Of a stretch of 64,000 nucleotides of DNA, positions 1-8,488 are shown piece by piece. Every line of letters starts with the position of its first letter. Position 1 is the stretch's first letter. The notes beneath the pieces were generated by a model, which did not search any database, had not been told where the DNA came from, and worked only from the letters and a program-made list of their open reading frames with translations. This DNA is from Gammaproteobacteria bacterium RIFCSPHIGHO2_02_FULL_42_43 (GTDB lineage Bacteria > Pseudomonadota > Gammaproteobacteria > Coxiellales > Coxiellaceae), in the NCBI GenBank assembly GCA_001801425.1, contig MGXR01000017.1:248001-312000 (forward strand), in the 5' to 3' direction. Made by a program: the position numbers and the translations under genes.

Positions 1-168
1 GGCTGGAACAGTTGGGGCGTGCGCGGATATCATCCCCCTGATTCATCTGCAACGATGGTGACTGTGTATGCTATCGATCGACGTTTGGAAGCAACGCATC
101 TTACGGGTGATACACTTGCGCAAAAAATTCAGGGCCACGTAATCTCAAAAGCCAGTAGTTCCTACTGA
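1..168 (+). CDS. C-terminal part of a YbhB/YbcL (PEBP, Raf-kinase-inhibitor-like) protein
   Basis: The window opens inside this gene; only the last 55 codons are present and the stop is TGA at 166-168. The visible part reads GWNSWGVRGYHPP, then VTVYAIDRRLEA, then a final IQGHVISKAS segment, which matches the C-terminal half of bacterial phosphatidylethanolamine-binding proteins (G-N-x-x-G-x-x-GY-x-x-PP, the YALD strand and the GHVL helix). The role of bacterial PEBP proteins is poorly defined; ligand binding is assumed. It converges on the hibernation factor gene with only 4 bases between the stops. The family assignment comes from motif recognition on a fragment. Confidence 0.75.
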   Translation, partial: GWNSWGVRGYHPPDSSATMVTVYAIDRRLEATHLTGDTLAQKIQGHVISKASSSY

Positions 169-172
169 AAAT

Positions 173-709
173 TTAAGTTGAGCCCGCTGCTCTGACACGC
201 CGCGCTTGCGGGCCGGCATCACTTTCCGTTTCAACAAAATGCACGGGCATTCCGATGCGCAAATCTTTAAAGTGCGGATACGTGACATGTTCCGCATTAA
301 AATAAAATTCTGCACCATCAGCGCTTTCGATAAATCCGTATTCTCCGTCAATCAATCGCGCGATCTTTCCGGATAAAATAGGTGAAACGGTTTTTACATC
401 GCCGCGAATTTTTTCAGCATAATTTTCTAATTGTTTTGCCATGGTTTCAAATGCTTTGTGAATGGAAGTGTGCGCGTCGATGGCGCCGTTGTGTTTTGCA
501 ATCAATTCTTTTCCGGGCACTGTAACGATCACATGCGTGTCGTACAAATTGCCGTGTGTTTGATTGTGATTGGGTTTTTCAAGCACCACTTGGCACGCGA
601 CGATCTTATCAAAATATTGTTGCAGCTTATCGGCTTTTTCTTGAAGTTCTGCTTTGAGTGATTCGGATTGGCCAATGCCACGAAAGGTGATTTGTAATGG
701 GACTTGCAT
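173..709 (-). CDS. Ribosome hibernation factor (HPF/RaiA) fused to a cold-shock-like domain
   Basis: 178 aa. Residues 1 to about 105 look like an HPF/RaiA domain: a beta strand (PLQITFRGI), an amphipathic helix (LKAELQEKADKLQQYF), further strands and a closing helix. Such proteins bind the small ribosomal subunit in stationary phase and promote inactive 70S or 100S particles. Residues about 115-165 (GKIARLIDGEYGFIESADG, then EFYFNAEHV) resemble a cold-shock/S1-like OB fold, with GYGFI-type RNP residues. The start ATG at 709 has a clear AAGGAG seven to eight bases upstream. The HPF+CSD architecture occurs in other proteobacteria; binding of the CSD to RNA is inferred. Confidence 0.85.
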   Translation of the reverse strand: MQVPLQITFRGIGQSESLKAELQEKADKLQQYFDKIVACQVVLEKPNHNQTHGNLYDTHVIVTVPGKELIAKHNGAIDAHTSIHKAFETMAKQLENYAEKIRGDVKTVSPILSGKIARLIDGEYGFIESADGAEFYFNAEHVTYPHFKDLRIGMPVHFVETESDAGPQARRVRAAGST

Positions 710-1010
710 GATGAGACTCCTTAATTCTTGATTAGGCTAGTGTAAGTATAGTTTGAAAATTTGAAAGGGTTGATTGAATAAATTTTCTAAAGTGACGCAA
801 CCCATTGATTTTTTCAGCATACCACATAGAGTATTTTTCATAGAGATGTACAAAATGGATAACTGCTGGTTTGTACAGCAAAATTTGCGCATTATTAAGG
901 TTTTTTTCAGGCGAGGTATGATAAGCTCAAACAATCACCTGGAAAAGAACAGGAGGTTTGGCATCTCTCACTGGGATGAAAATAAAATTGGGTGATGAGT
1001 TGAGGTCAGT
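710..1010. promoter_or_regulatory. 301-bp divergent intergenic region with an 8-bp inverted repeat
   Basis: This stretch lies between the divergent hibernation factor and the 1115-aa gene, so it should hold two promoters. TGTACAAA at 847-854 is mirrored by TTTGTACA at 870-877, a 31-bp palindrome with a 15-bp spacer that could bind a dimeric regulator. TATGAT at about 918-923 is a possible -10 for the rightward gene. An excellent AGGAGG near 951-956 precedes an ATG at 976, but that frame does not continue into the downstream gene. No gene is convincing here. Confidence 0.35.
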
Positions 1011-4000
1011 GTGCGCAACAAATTACAAGCCACATATTCAGGTAGTTTGAAAGACATCAATTTTAATACGCTCTACGACAACTGCGCAATGACATTTAAT
1101 GATCCAGAGACATTTAATGATCCAGATTTTTCAGCAGACGAATTCATTAAACATTTTACCTTGTCTGAAAATGATGCGTTTGGCTTGAATGAAATTCGGA
1201 ATCAACAAATTCAACGGCGTCGTAACAATTTCGAAAAATCGACAGTCACGATTACACAAAACAAGATTTTGTTTTCATTAAAGCGCATTGGCTTAAATTC
1301 AAATTCAAATTCAAATATATCCATCAGTTCTGCTGATTTATTGGCGGCTTATAATGCCGATCAAACAAAAAACGCACAAGCACGAGAAGAATTAAATGAG
1401 TTGACTGTCAAAATTTTTTTGGATGAAAAATTTTTAAAACGGTTTTTGTTTGGGCAGGCATTCAAAAAATTCAAACTCACCGCTGAAGAGATTACTCCGC
1501 TTTTTAAATCATTATCTCCCGAAGAATGCTTGAAAAAATTAGCAACGCTTGATTTTTCAAAAATGACAATCACTCGCGTTTCAGGAGGACCCGTTGAAAA
1601 TTTTTTTGCAGAACCACTAATCAGGAATAAAAAATTCGTTCAAAAATTTAAACCGATGTTGATTGAAGCATCGCATGTTGCAAAAAAACTTCAGAAAAAT
1701 GGCGCCACGGGGTTGGATGAAAATGGTCGCGCGATTATCGATGGAAATGTTTTCATTCAAAAAGTGAATCAAGGTCGTCGTACATTCACTGGTGCATACA
1801 TCACCGGCGATATTGATTTTTCCAAAATCAACAAAGATATTTTTAAATTGCATTTAGAAAATGCCACTTTTTCAGGGCAACTGACATTCCCAATTGATTT
1901 GGCTTCGAAGCGCGGTAAGCCGCGCGGCAGATTAAAAGGCAATGTGATTTTTGAAAAACCGGTGCATTATATTTTTGATAAATTGACAACAGTGATCGTC
2001 GATTTTTCGGAAACAATAACAGATGATAAAGCGTTTGTATTAAATGAAAAAAATGCAGCAAATTTTATAAGGCAGTTTCGATCATCGTATAAAACACAAA
2101 AAAACAAACGGTGGTGGATTGTTGGCAATGTGTTAACGCGCAAAGAATATGTAGCGTTAAAAACTGATTTAGAAAAAGCACAATTTTTATTGCAACGGGC
2201 TTACAGTCAACAATGGACCAGAACCGCGCATGCAGCATTAGTGGCGGTTTCGCAATGCAAATTAGAGACAGAAAAAAATGCGCCATTGCACATGAGCGAT
2301 GGTCCCGTTGAGCAGTCGGATTTATCAGGATCAAGCAGCGAACTGGAAACGATATCGCTTGAATCACCGCGCGTGAAAACACAGGAAGAAATCACACAAG
2401 AAATCGACAATGCAAAAATAATACTTGCCGCGGCTTTTGGAAACGCATTTGAAGAAAGCGCATTTTGTGGAACAGGATTGGATAGTAAAGAAGCGCGTGA
2501 TGCAGCTAAAGAGCCGATTGTTGCTGCAGCAAAATTGCTGATGATGCGCAATGATCCTTCTGTCACTCAATTTATTTCGCAATTAAAAAATATTGAATCT
2601 CGTTTGATTGAGCGGGTATTGCATCGCCGCGAATACAAGGGAAAACACGTTCGTTATGCATTGTTAGAATCATTGCAAGTTGCATTGAGTGTTAATACCA
2701 ATGCAATAAAGCTTGGTGAAGAAAGACGTAAAGTTCCTAATCAAGATTTTTTCAAAACGAGCAATAATGTTTACGTGATCGCGCAACAAAAAATATGGGC
2801 AAGTCGTTCGCTGGGAGAATTAAAAGACGCGGGATGTAAGATTGATGAGGTGATTTTTGGCTTAGTTCAAGAAGCATTGGCTGCGCTGAAAAAACAACCC
2901 GAAAATCGCATTGCTGCAGAAAAATTAATTTATATCGCAAAATTATTAGCTACTGAGCAATTTGATTTTGCGATTGCGGAAGCCAAAGCGTATGCGGCGG
3001 TAAATCAAAATCGCGAGATACATCATCCCATACAGGCTGTGTTTGATAACGCTATAATTGCGTTGATCAATAGCGCCAAAAAAGATTTAAATCCAGGTCA
3101 GACTGTCGCCGAACAGTTAGCAACTTTTAAATTTAATAGTGAAGCAAGGAAAGAAGATTTTAAGGAGCTTATAAAATATTTGCCCAGTGTAACCGCTTTT
3201 TCAACGTACACTGAAACCACTGCCGCGATTGCGCGTGGTATTGCAGTGACAGATGTATTGAAAAAAATTGTTTTTGCAGCATGCAATGCTACCAAGGAGA
3301 AGCATCAACCATTGGAAGTTGATCATCTGATTTCGCTGGCTAAAGAAGTGGATTTCAATAAGAATCGGCTTCGTCAATTTGTATGGACCGATAGTAATAA
3401 ATCTCTTTTAACAGGATTCTTAGGGGATGCCATTGCATCATCACACAATCGTGATCATCGAAACTTATGTAATTCCTTGAAGAATTTACTGTGTGGATTA
3501 TCGACAGTTAACGATGTTGGATCGCCCGAAGCGAAAGGATCTTTGTCCACGCTAGACCCAGCAGAGCTTAAGATCATTACATCCTCTTTGTTTTTCGCAG
3601 ATCAAGCAGTCACCTCGATGAGAAATGCGTTAGCGCACGTATGGGCTTACACAAAATTTGAGGGGTTACTGGAAGTAAGTTCGGGCGCTCACAAAATTGA
3701 ATTTAAGTTAGAGGGCGCGACTGGTAAAGTATTAAAAAAATTACAATTCGCTCAAAAACTGTTTCAACATCTTAATGAAATGACAGAAAGACGAGACACC
3801 CAGTGGTTTTTATTTAAAGAAGAGTCTGAATTACTTGGGTCGCGCGACGGTCGTCAAGTGATGAAATCCTATGCGAGAATTGTAAAAGAATTTGATGTAT
3901 TAATTTGGTTTTTGAAAGAAGTCGATGATCAAATTGTTACAAAAGGAGATTTCACTCACTCCCTGCAATTGGCTGCCAACGCACTGATTGCAGCGAAACA

Positions 4001-4358
4001 AGCATGGATGGATAGTGTCGCCTCTGTTGTCACAGTGCCTGAATTGAAAAATGAAGCTATGGAGCAATTGCTTCAAGAAACTGAAGCCGATGGCACTGTG
4101 AAGAATGATTCGGTGGTGACCGCCATGGTCGCTACTTCAGCTGCCGCGCTTGGAAAAACTGCGGACTATGTTCAAGCTTCGTGGAAGACAACGGTCGATT
4201 ATACGTGTTGGCTTGCTTCGCTTGGTACCAGTGGTTTATCAGTTGCAGCGTCTGTTGCGACGACGGCGGTTAAAACTACGTTTGGATGGCTTGGCTTTGG
4301 TGGTGCGCCAGCGCCGCAAAACTCGACGCGCCACAGCACTTCTGGTTTAATAAAATAA
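1011..4358 (+). CDS. Large orphan protein, 1115 aa, possible secreted effector
   Basis: I do not recognise a family. The first in-frame start after the upstream stop is GTG at 1011, with TGAGG five bases before it. The N terminus holds an imperfect 6-residue repeat (TFNDPETFNDPDF, from a 17-base direct repeat at about 1091-1125) and a run of Asn-Ser (NSNSNSNIS). Residues about 240-330 (FTGAYITGDIDFSKIN, then LENATFSGQLTF) look like weak pentapeptide-type beta-helix turns. The middle is predicted helical, and the last 70 residues are Ala/Thr/Gly-rich and mildly hydrophobic. Size, low complexity, lack of a signal peptide and the presence of similar large proteins at 27.4-37.2 kb suggest a type IV effector; that is inference only. 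Confidence 0.6.
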   Translation: MRNKLQATYSGSLKDINFNTLYDNCAMTFNDPETFNDPDFSADEFIKHFTLSENDAFGLNEIRNQQIQRRRNNFEKSTVTITQNKILFSLKRIGLNSNSNSNISISSADLLAAYNADQTKNAQAREELNELTVKIFLDEKFLKRFLFGQAFKKFKLTAEEITPLFKSLSPEECLKKLATLDFSKMTITRVSGGPVENFFAEPLIRNKKFVQKFKPMLIEASHVAKKLQKNGATGLDENGRAIIDGNVFIQKVNQGRRTFTGAYITGDIDFSKINKDIFKLHLENATFSGQLTFPIDLASKRGKPRGRLKGNVIFEKPVHYIFDKLTTVIVDFSETITDDKAFVLNEKNAANFIRQFRSSYKTQKNKRWWIVGNVLTRKEYVALKTDLEKAQFLLQRAYSQQWTRTAHAALVAVSQCKLETEKNAPLHMSDGPVEQSDLSGSSSELETISLESPRVKTQEEITQEIDNAKIILAAAFGNAFEESAFCGTGLDSKEARDAAKEPIVAAAKLLMMRNDPSVTQFISQLKNIESRLIERVLHRREYKGKHVRYALLESLQVALSVNTNAIKLGEERRKVPNQDFFKTSNNVYVIAQQKIWASRSLGELKDAGCKIDEVIFGLVQEALAALKKQPENRIAAEKLIYIAKLLATEQFDFAIAEAKAYAAVNQNREIHHPIQAVFDNAIIALINSAKKDLNPGQTVAEQLATFKFNSEARKEDFKELIKYLPSVTAFSTYTETTAAIARGIAVTDVLKKIVFAACNATKEKHQPLEVDHLISLAKEVDFNKNRLRQFVWTDSNKSLLTGFLGDAIASSHNRDHRNLCNSLKNLLCGLSTVNDVGSPEAKGSLSTLDPAELKIITSSLFFADQAVTSMRNALAHVWAYTKFEGLLEVSSGAHKIEFKLEGATGKVLKKLQFAQKLFQHLNEMTERRDTQWFLFKEESELLGSRDGRQVMKSYARIVKEFDVLIWFLKEVDDQIVTKGDFTHSLQLAANALIAAKQAWMDSVASVVTVPELKNEAMEQLLQETEADGTVKNDSVVTAMVATSAAALGKTADYVQASWKTTVDYTCWLASLGTSGLSVAASVATTAVKTTFGWLGFGGAPAPQNSTRHSTSGLIK

Positions 4359-4417
4359 TATTTTTTATGTATTTTTAAGAGCGAACGCATTACCATGCGT
4401 GCCCGCGAGAGTTTTTG

Positions 4418-5392
4418 ATGCGTATCTTAATAACCGGCGGTGCAGGATATATTGGCTCACACACGGTTCGATTATTACAACGTTCATCGCCTCATCGCAT
4501 CACTGTCTTCGACAATCTTTCTACGGGTCATACGGATGCGATACCCAACACACATCTGATTATCGGTGATCTGTCTGACAAAGATTGCATCGAACGTTGC
4601 TTTCAACAAAATCAATTTGATATCGTGATGCATTTTGCATCGCACATTGATGTGGCCGAATCCGTAAAAAATCCCGCGAAATATTATCGCAACAATCTCA
4701 TCAACACGATCAACTTGCTGGATGTGATGCGCACCCATCACGTGAATTATTTTATTTTTTCATCAACAGCAGCGGTGTATGGAAATCCCATTGCAACACT
4801 AATCTCCATTCGTCACCCCAAAAATCCCATTAACCCTTATGGAAAAAGTAAAGCGATGATGGAAGATATTATCGAAGACTATCATCGCGCGTATGGGTTG
4901 CACTATATTATTTTGCGCTACTTTAATGCAGCGGGTGCTGATCCTTCTGGTGATTTGGGTGAGCGTCATGATCCAGAAACGCATTTGATTCCCTTGGCAT
5001 TGCAAGTAGCGCTTGGAAAAAAATCCGTGCTGAATGTATATGGTACCGACTATGATACATCCGATGGCACTTGCATTCGCGATTACGTTCATGTGTGCGA
5101 TATTGCTGCAGCGCATCAATTGGCGGCAGAGTATCTTTTGAAAAAAAAACAATCCCGATGTTTTAATTTAGGTACGCAAACGGGTCATAGTGTGAAAGCA
5201 GTAATTGATACGGTTGAGAAAATCACACAACAAAAATTAAATATTCAGTGGCAAAATCGCCGCGCGGGTGATGCGCCTATTCTTGTTGCTGATTCAATCG
5301 AAGCCATGCATGTGTTACAGTGGAGGCCTGTGTACACAGCATTGGACGAGCTCATTCAGCATGCGTGGAACTACGCTAAGAAATCCGTATGA
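4418..5392 (+). CDS. galE: UDP-glucose 4-epimerase-like SDR enzyme
   Basis: 324 aa, extended short-chain dehydrogenase. The N terminus MRILITGGAGYIGSH carries the NAD-binding GxxGxxG, followed by D32-N33-L34-S35-x-G37 (the adenine ribose loop). The catalytic Ser-Thr is in FIFSSTAAVYG, and Tyr141 and Lys145 sit in NPYGKSK. The ending follows GalE (REYVHV-like RDYVHV, RRAGD, then W.P). GalE interconverts UDP-glucose and UDP-galactose, feeding surface polysaccharide. ATG at 4418 is preferred to TTG at 4415; the ribosome site is weak (GAGAG). It overlaps the next gene, so it is the first gene of a sugar operon. Specificity for glucose, GlcNAc or uronic acid cannot be read from sequence. Confidence 0.88.
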   Translation: MRILITGGAGYIGSHTVRLLQRSSPHRITVFDNLSTGHTDAIPNTHLIIGDLSDKDCIERCFQQNQFDIVMHFASHIDVAESVKNPAKYYRNNLINTINLLDVMRTHHVNYFIFSSTAAVYGNPIATLISIRHPKNPINPYGKSKAMMEDIIEDYHRAYGLHYIILRYFNAAGADPSGDLGERHDPETHLIPLALQVALGKKSVLNVYGTDYDTSDGTCIRDYVHVCDIAAAHQLAAEYLLKKKQSRCFNLGTQTGHSVKAVIDTVEKITQQKLNIQWQNRRAGDAPILVADSIEAMHVLQWRPVYTALDELIQHAWNYAKKSV

Positions 5393-6833
5393 TGTATTAA
5401 TCATCGGCGCTGGGCCTGCTGGATTGACTGCGGGATATTTATTATCAAAACACGTTATTTCTAGCGTTATTGTTGAAAGCAGTAGCCAGGTTGGCGGCAT
5501 TTCGCGCACACCGTGTTACAAAAATTTTTATTTTGATATCGGTGGCCATCGTTTTTTCAGCAAATCTGACGCAGTTGAAAAACTGTGGGATGAAATGCTC
5601 CCGAATCAATTGTTGACGCGTTCACGCAGCTCGCGTATTTTTTACCAAAAAAAATTTTATCACTATCCACTGAAGCCATGGAATGCATTAAAACAATTGG
5701 GCGTGATTGAGTCGATGTTATGTATCGCTTCTTATGTTCACTCAAGAATAAAACCTTGCGCTGTGCGTTCATTTTCAGATTGGGTGATTAATCATTTTGG
5801 CAAGCGATTGTATTTACATTTTTTTAAAACATATACCGAAAAAGTGTGGGGCATGCCCTGCGAATCGATTTCAGCGCATTGGGCTGCGCAACGCATACAA
5901 AATTTATCGCTATTTTCTGCGATAAAAAACGCATTATTACCCTCAATCTTTAAAAAAAGAAAAAAGGCCACTATTAAATCGCTGACTGATTCGTTTCGAT
6001 ATCCTGAGAAGGGGCCGGGGATGCTGTGGGAATCGTGCGCAAAAAAATATGAACACAATAACGGTACGTTAATTAAAAATGCGCGCGTGGTGCAGTGTGA
6101 GTGGATTTCAATGGATCAATTATGGAAAGTGGGTTATCAAATTAATTCAGAATTACATGCTATTTTTTGCAAAGAATTAATTTCATCAGCACCGATCCAG
6201 CAACTGGTTTGCGATTATTTACATCCTCAATTAGATCCGCTGTGCATTCAAGCAGCGCGTCAATTGCGATATCGTGATTTTTTAATTGTGGTATTGATTG
6301 TAAAAGATAAAAATAGTTTTACGGATAATTGGATTTACATTCACGATCGCGATGTCGATGTTGGGCGCATCCAAAATTTTAAATCATGGTCGCCACACAT
6401 GGTGCCTGATCCCGCGTTTTGCAGCTATGGCATGGAATATTTTTGTCACGAAGGAGATTGCCTGTGGGCGCAGGATGATGATGCGTTAATTCAAAAAGCG
6501 AGTGATGAGCTGATTAAAATTGGTTTGGTTTTGCGAGAAGATATTGTGGATGGTTGCGTTGTTCGTCAACCTAAGGCGTACCCTGTTTATGATCACCATT
6601 ATCAAACGCATCTCCAGGTGATCCAGCAATCGCTTTCAAAACATTTTCCTCATTTACATTTGGTGGGCAGAAACGGTTTGCACAAATATAATAATCAAGA
6701 TCATTCGATGATGACGGCCATGATGACCGTCGATAATATTGCATCAGGTGAAATGAAATACAATGTGTGGGATATTAATCAAGACGACGAATACCATGAA
6801 TCTGGATTGCGAGAAGTACCTCAAGGGATCTAA
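5361..6833 (+). CDS. FAD-dependent oxidoreductase of the amine oxidase/UDP-galactopyranose mutase type
   Basis: 490 aa from ATG 5361, which overlaps the end of the epimerase gene by 32 bases and has GGACGAG upstream. YDVLIIGAGPAGLTAGYLL near residue 20 is the dinucleotide-binding fold; GGISRTPCYKNFYFDIGGHRF is the second FAD-contact segment (GGHRFF) typical of protoporphyrinogen-oxidase-like and UGM-like enzymes. C-terminal VGRNGLHKYNNQDHSMMTAM matches the closing FAD motif. Proteins of this type are often encoded beside GT-C glycosyltransferases in surface-sugar loci, which fits here. The substrate is unknown; a sugar-nucleotide or lipid-linked intermediate is plausible. Confidence 0.75.
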   Translation: MRGTTLRNPYDVLIIGAGPAGLTAGYLLSKHVISSVIVESSSQVGGISRTPCYKNFYFDIGGHRFFSKSDAVEKLWDEMLPNQLLTRSRSSRIFYQKKFYHYPLKPWNALKQLGVIESMLCIASYVHSRIKPCAVRSFSDWVINHFGKRLYLHFFKTYTEKVWGMPCESISAHWAAQRIQNLSLFSAIKNALLPSIFKKRKKATIKSLTDSFRYPEKGPGMLWESCAKKYEHNNGTLIKNARVVQCEWISMDQLWKVGYQINSELHAIFCKELISSAPIQQLVCDYLHPQLDPLCIQAARQLRYRDFLIVVLIVKDKNSFTDNWIYIHDRDVDVGRIQNFKSWSPHMVPDPAFCSYGMEYFCHEGDCLWAQDDDALIQKASDELIKIGLVLREDIVDGCVVRQPKAYPVYDHHYQTHLQVIQQSLSKHFPHLHLVGRNGLHKYNNQDHSMMTAMMTVDNIASGEMKYNVWDINQDDEYHESGLREVPQGI

Positions 6834-6836
6834 GTG

Positions 6837-8426
6837 ATGACGTCAACGCAATTTCGAATAGCGGATTATCTTTTTATTGCTGGTGCATTTGCATTGAGTT
6901 TTTATTTGCAGCAGCACATGTTTTTGAATTGGGATGTGGGTTGGCATTTGGAAGGTGCTAAACGAATGCTGGAAGGCGGCACTTACACCAGTAATATTTT
7001 TGATGATAATCCGCCCATGGTGTTTTGGTTTTATATGCCAAGTGTATTACTGCATCACCTCACTTCTTTTTCGTTTACGACACTCACGTGGTTTAATGTG
7101 ACGATCGTGATCGCTATTTCGTTTGCGCTCAGCAATATTTGTTTTAATCAAATGGCTATGTCGCATCGCTCACATCTGCGTGTGATGTGTTATGCGTTAT
7201 TGTTGTCGTTACTATTCCTGCCATTGCGCTCATTTGGTCAGCGTGAAATGTTGGTTGTGTATTTTTGTTTTCCCTATATTGCGCTGATGGGCGCAAGATT
7301 TTCTGGTGATATTTTTGGATGTGTCAAAAACCCCTATTTTCAAGCGTTTTTAGGCGTATGGGCGGCTTTTGGTGTCGCCATGAATCCATTGTATACGTTA
7401 CTGATTGCGGCACTTGAAATACAATTGTGGTTTACGCATCGTCAATGGCACGCGTTCCGCCCAGAGCTCATGGCATTGGTAGCAACCAGTATTGTCTATT
7501 TGAGTGCGATCGCTATTTTCTATCCAGATTATTATTCCGTGATTGTGCCGAGCATTTTTGTTTTTTCGCCCGGCTTTGATTCTCACTGGGCAAAGTTGGT
7601 CAACAATGTTTCCGTGATTTATTTTCTGTTGCTCAGCATCTGTTTTTTCTGCACCTATCGAAATCTTAAGCAGCGTGCTTGGTTGTTGTCTTTATGGATT
7701 TGCGCCGTTGTATCTTATGGAATTTATTTGTTGAATATGAAACTGTGGTATTACCATTTTTACCCGTTTATTTTTTTCGCGACGCTATTGAGTGTCGAGG
7801 GTTTGAGCGGGATTGTTCATATCAATCGTAAGCGTATTCTTCATTACGTTGCTGGAATTGTTTTTCTGTCCTATGGCTGTCTTGTGATTTTCGGCATTAT
7901 TAGTGCTGACAGAATGAATATTGCATTGTTTAAAAATCCCAAGACAGACACCAATCAGGTGATTGCCTATTTTAAAAAACAACCGAGTGACGCCACATTC
8001 TACGTGTTTTCAACCAACCTTTCGGCTGCTTTCTCATTGGCAAATAGCATTCATCAGAAATTTATTTCTCCTTGGCCGGTGTGCTGGGTGATACCCATGA
8101 TCGCGAGCAATCATCAATTTCATACTGTCACTGGATGGAAAAAACAATGGATAGAAAAATATGAGAAAAATTTTTTGGAAACGGTGGGCCATGATTTTAA
8201 AACTGAGCGACCCAATTACGTGATTGTTGATACAACAAAAAATCAACGTTACTTGCGTCACGTATCTTTTGATTTCATCGATTTCTTAAGCCACAATGAA
8301 GCGTTTCAACAAGCCTGGAAGTCGTATCGGCTCGATACCGTGATTAAGGGTTATGTGATATACATCAACTGGCGCAGCACGCGGGAAGCGAGCATCGCTC
8401 GCGAACCAAGTGCGTCACCACCTTAA
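6837..8426 (+). CDS. Polytopic GT-C type glycosyltransferase
   Basis: About 529 aa with roughly ten to eleven hydrophobic segments, then a soluble C-terminal part. Near residue 30, NWDVGWHLEGAKRML plus DDNPPMVFW resembles the first periplasmic loop of ArnT/PMT-type GT-C enzymes, where an Asp is catalytic and the donor is a polyprenyl-phosphate sugar. ATG 6837 follows AAGGGA by eight bases (GTG 6834 is the alternative), directly after the oxidoreductase stop, so the three genes form an operon. The last residues (RSTREASIAREPSASPP) are encoded partly by a family-C palindromic repeat that has run into the reading frame. Acceptor unknown. Confidence 0.7.
   Translation: MTSTQFRIADYLFIAGAFALSFYLQQHMFLNWDVGWHLEGAKRMLEGGTYTSNIFDDNPPMVFWFYMPSVLLHHLTSFSFTTLTWFNVTIVIAISFALSNICFNQMAMSHRSHLRVMCYALLLSLLFLPLRSFGQREMLVVYFCFPYIALMGARFSGDIFGCVKNPYFQAFLGVWAAFGVAMNPLYTLLIAALEIQLWFTHRQWHAFRPELMALVATSIVYLSAIAIFYPDYYSVIVPSIFVFSPGFDSHWAKLVNNVSVIYFLLLSICFFCTYRNLKQRAWLLSLWICAVVSYGIYLLNMKLWYYHFYPFIFFATLLSVEGLSGIVHINRKRILHYVAGIVFLSYGCLVIFGIISADRMNIALFKNPKTDTNQVIAYFKKQPSDATFYVFSTNLSAAFSLANSIHQKFISPWPVCWVIPMIASNHQFHTVTGWKKQWIEKYEKNFLETVGHDFKTERPNYVIVDTTKNQRYLRHVSFDFIDFLSHNEAFQQAWKSYRLDTVIKGYVIYINWRSTREASIAREPSASPP
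8377..8413. repeat. Family-C palindromic repeat, copy 1, inside a gene 3' end
   Basis: An outer stem GCAC (8377-8380) pairs with GTGC (8410-8413), bordered inward by GC on the left and AA on the right, as in the copies at 23931 and 27199. The inner part here is its own GCGAG/CTCGC stem. The repeat is read in frame as part of the glycosyltransferase C terminus. Confidence 0.5.
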
Positions 8427-8488
8427 CCCCCCATTAATTTTCCGTAAAGCCTAGCATTTCCCCCTGTTTTTGCTAATGTGGTCGTATT

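Noticed and set aside
945-995. Gene start at ATG 976 after the AGGAGG near 951
   Set aside because: That frame does not join the 1115-aa frame, and no homologous short peptide is evident.
2207-2566. 119-codon frame on the minus strand inside the 1115-aa gene
   Set aside because: Fully antisense to a long frame with coding character; no ribosome site or recognisable protein.
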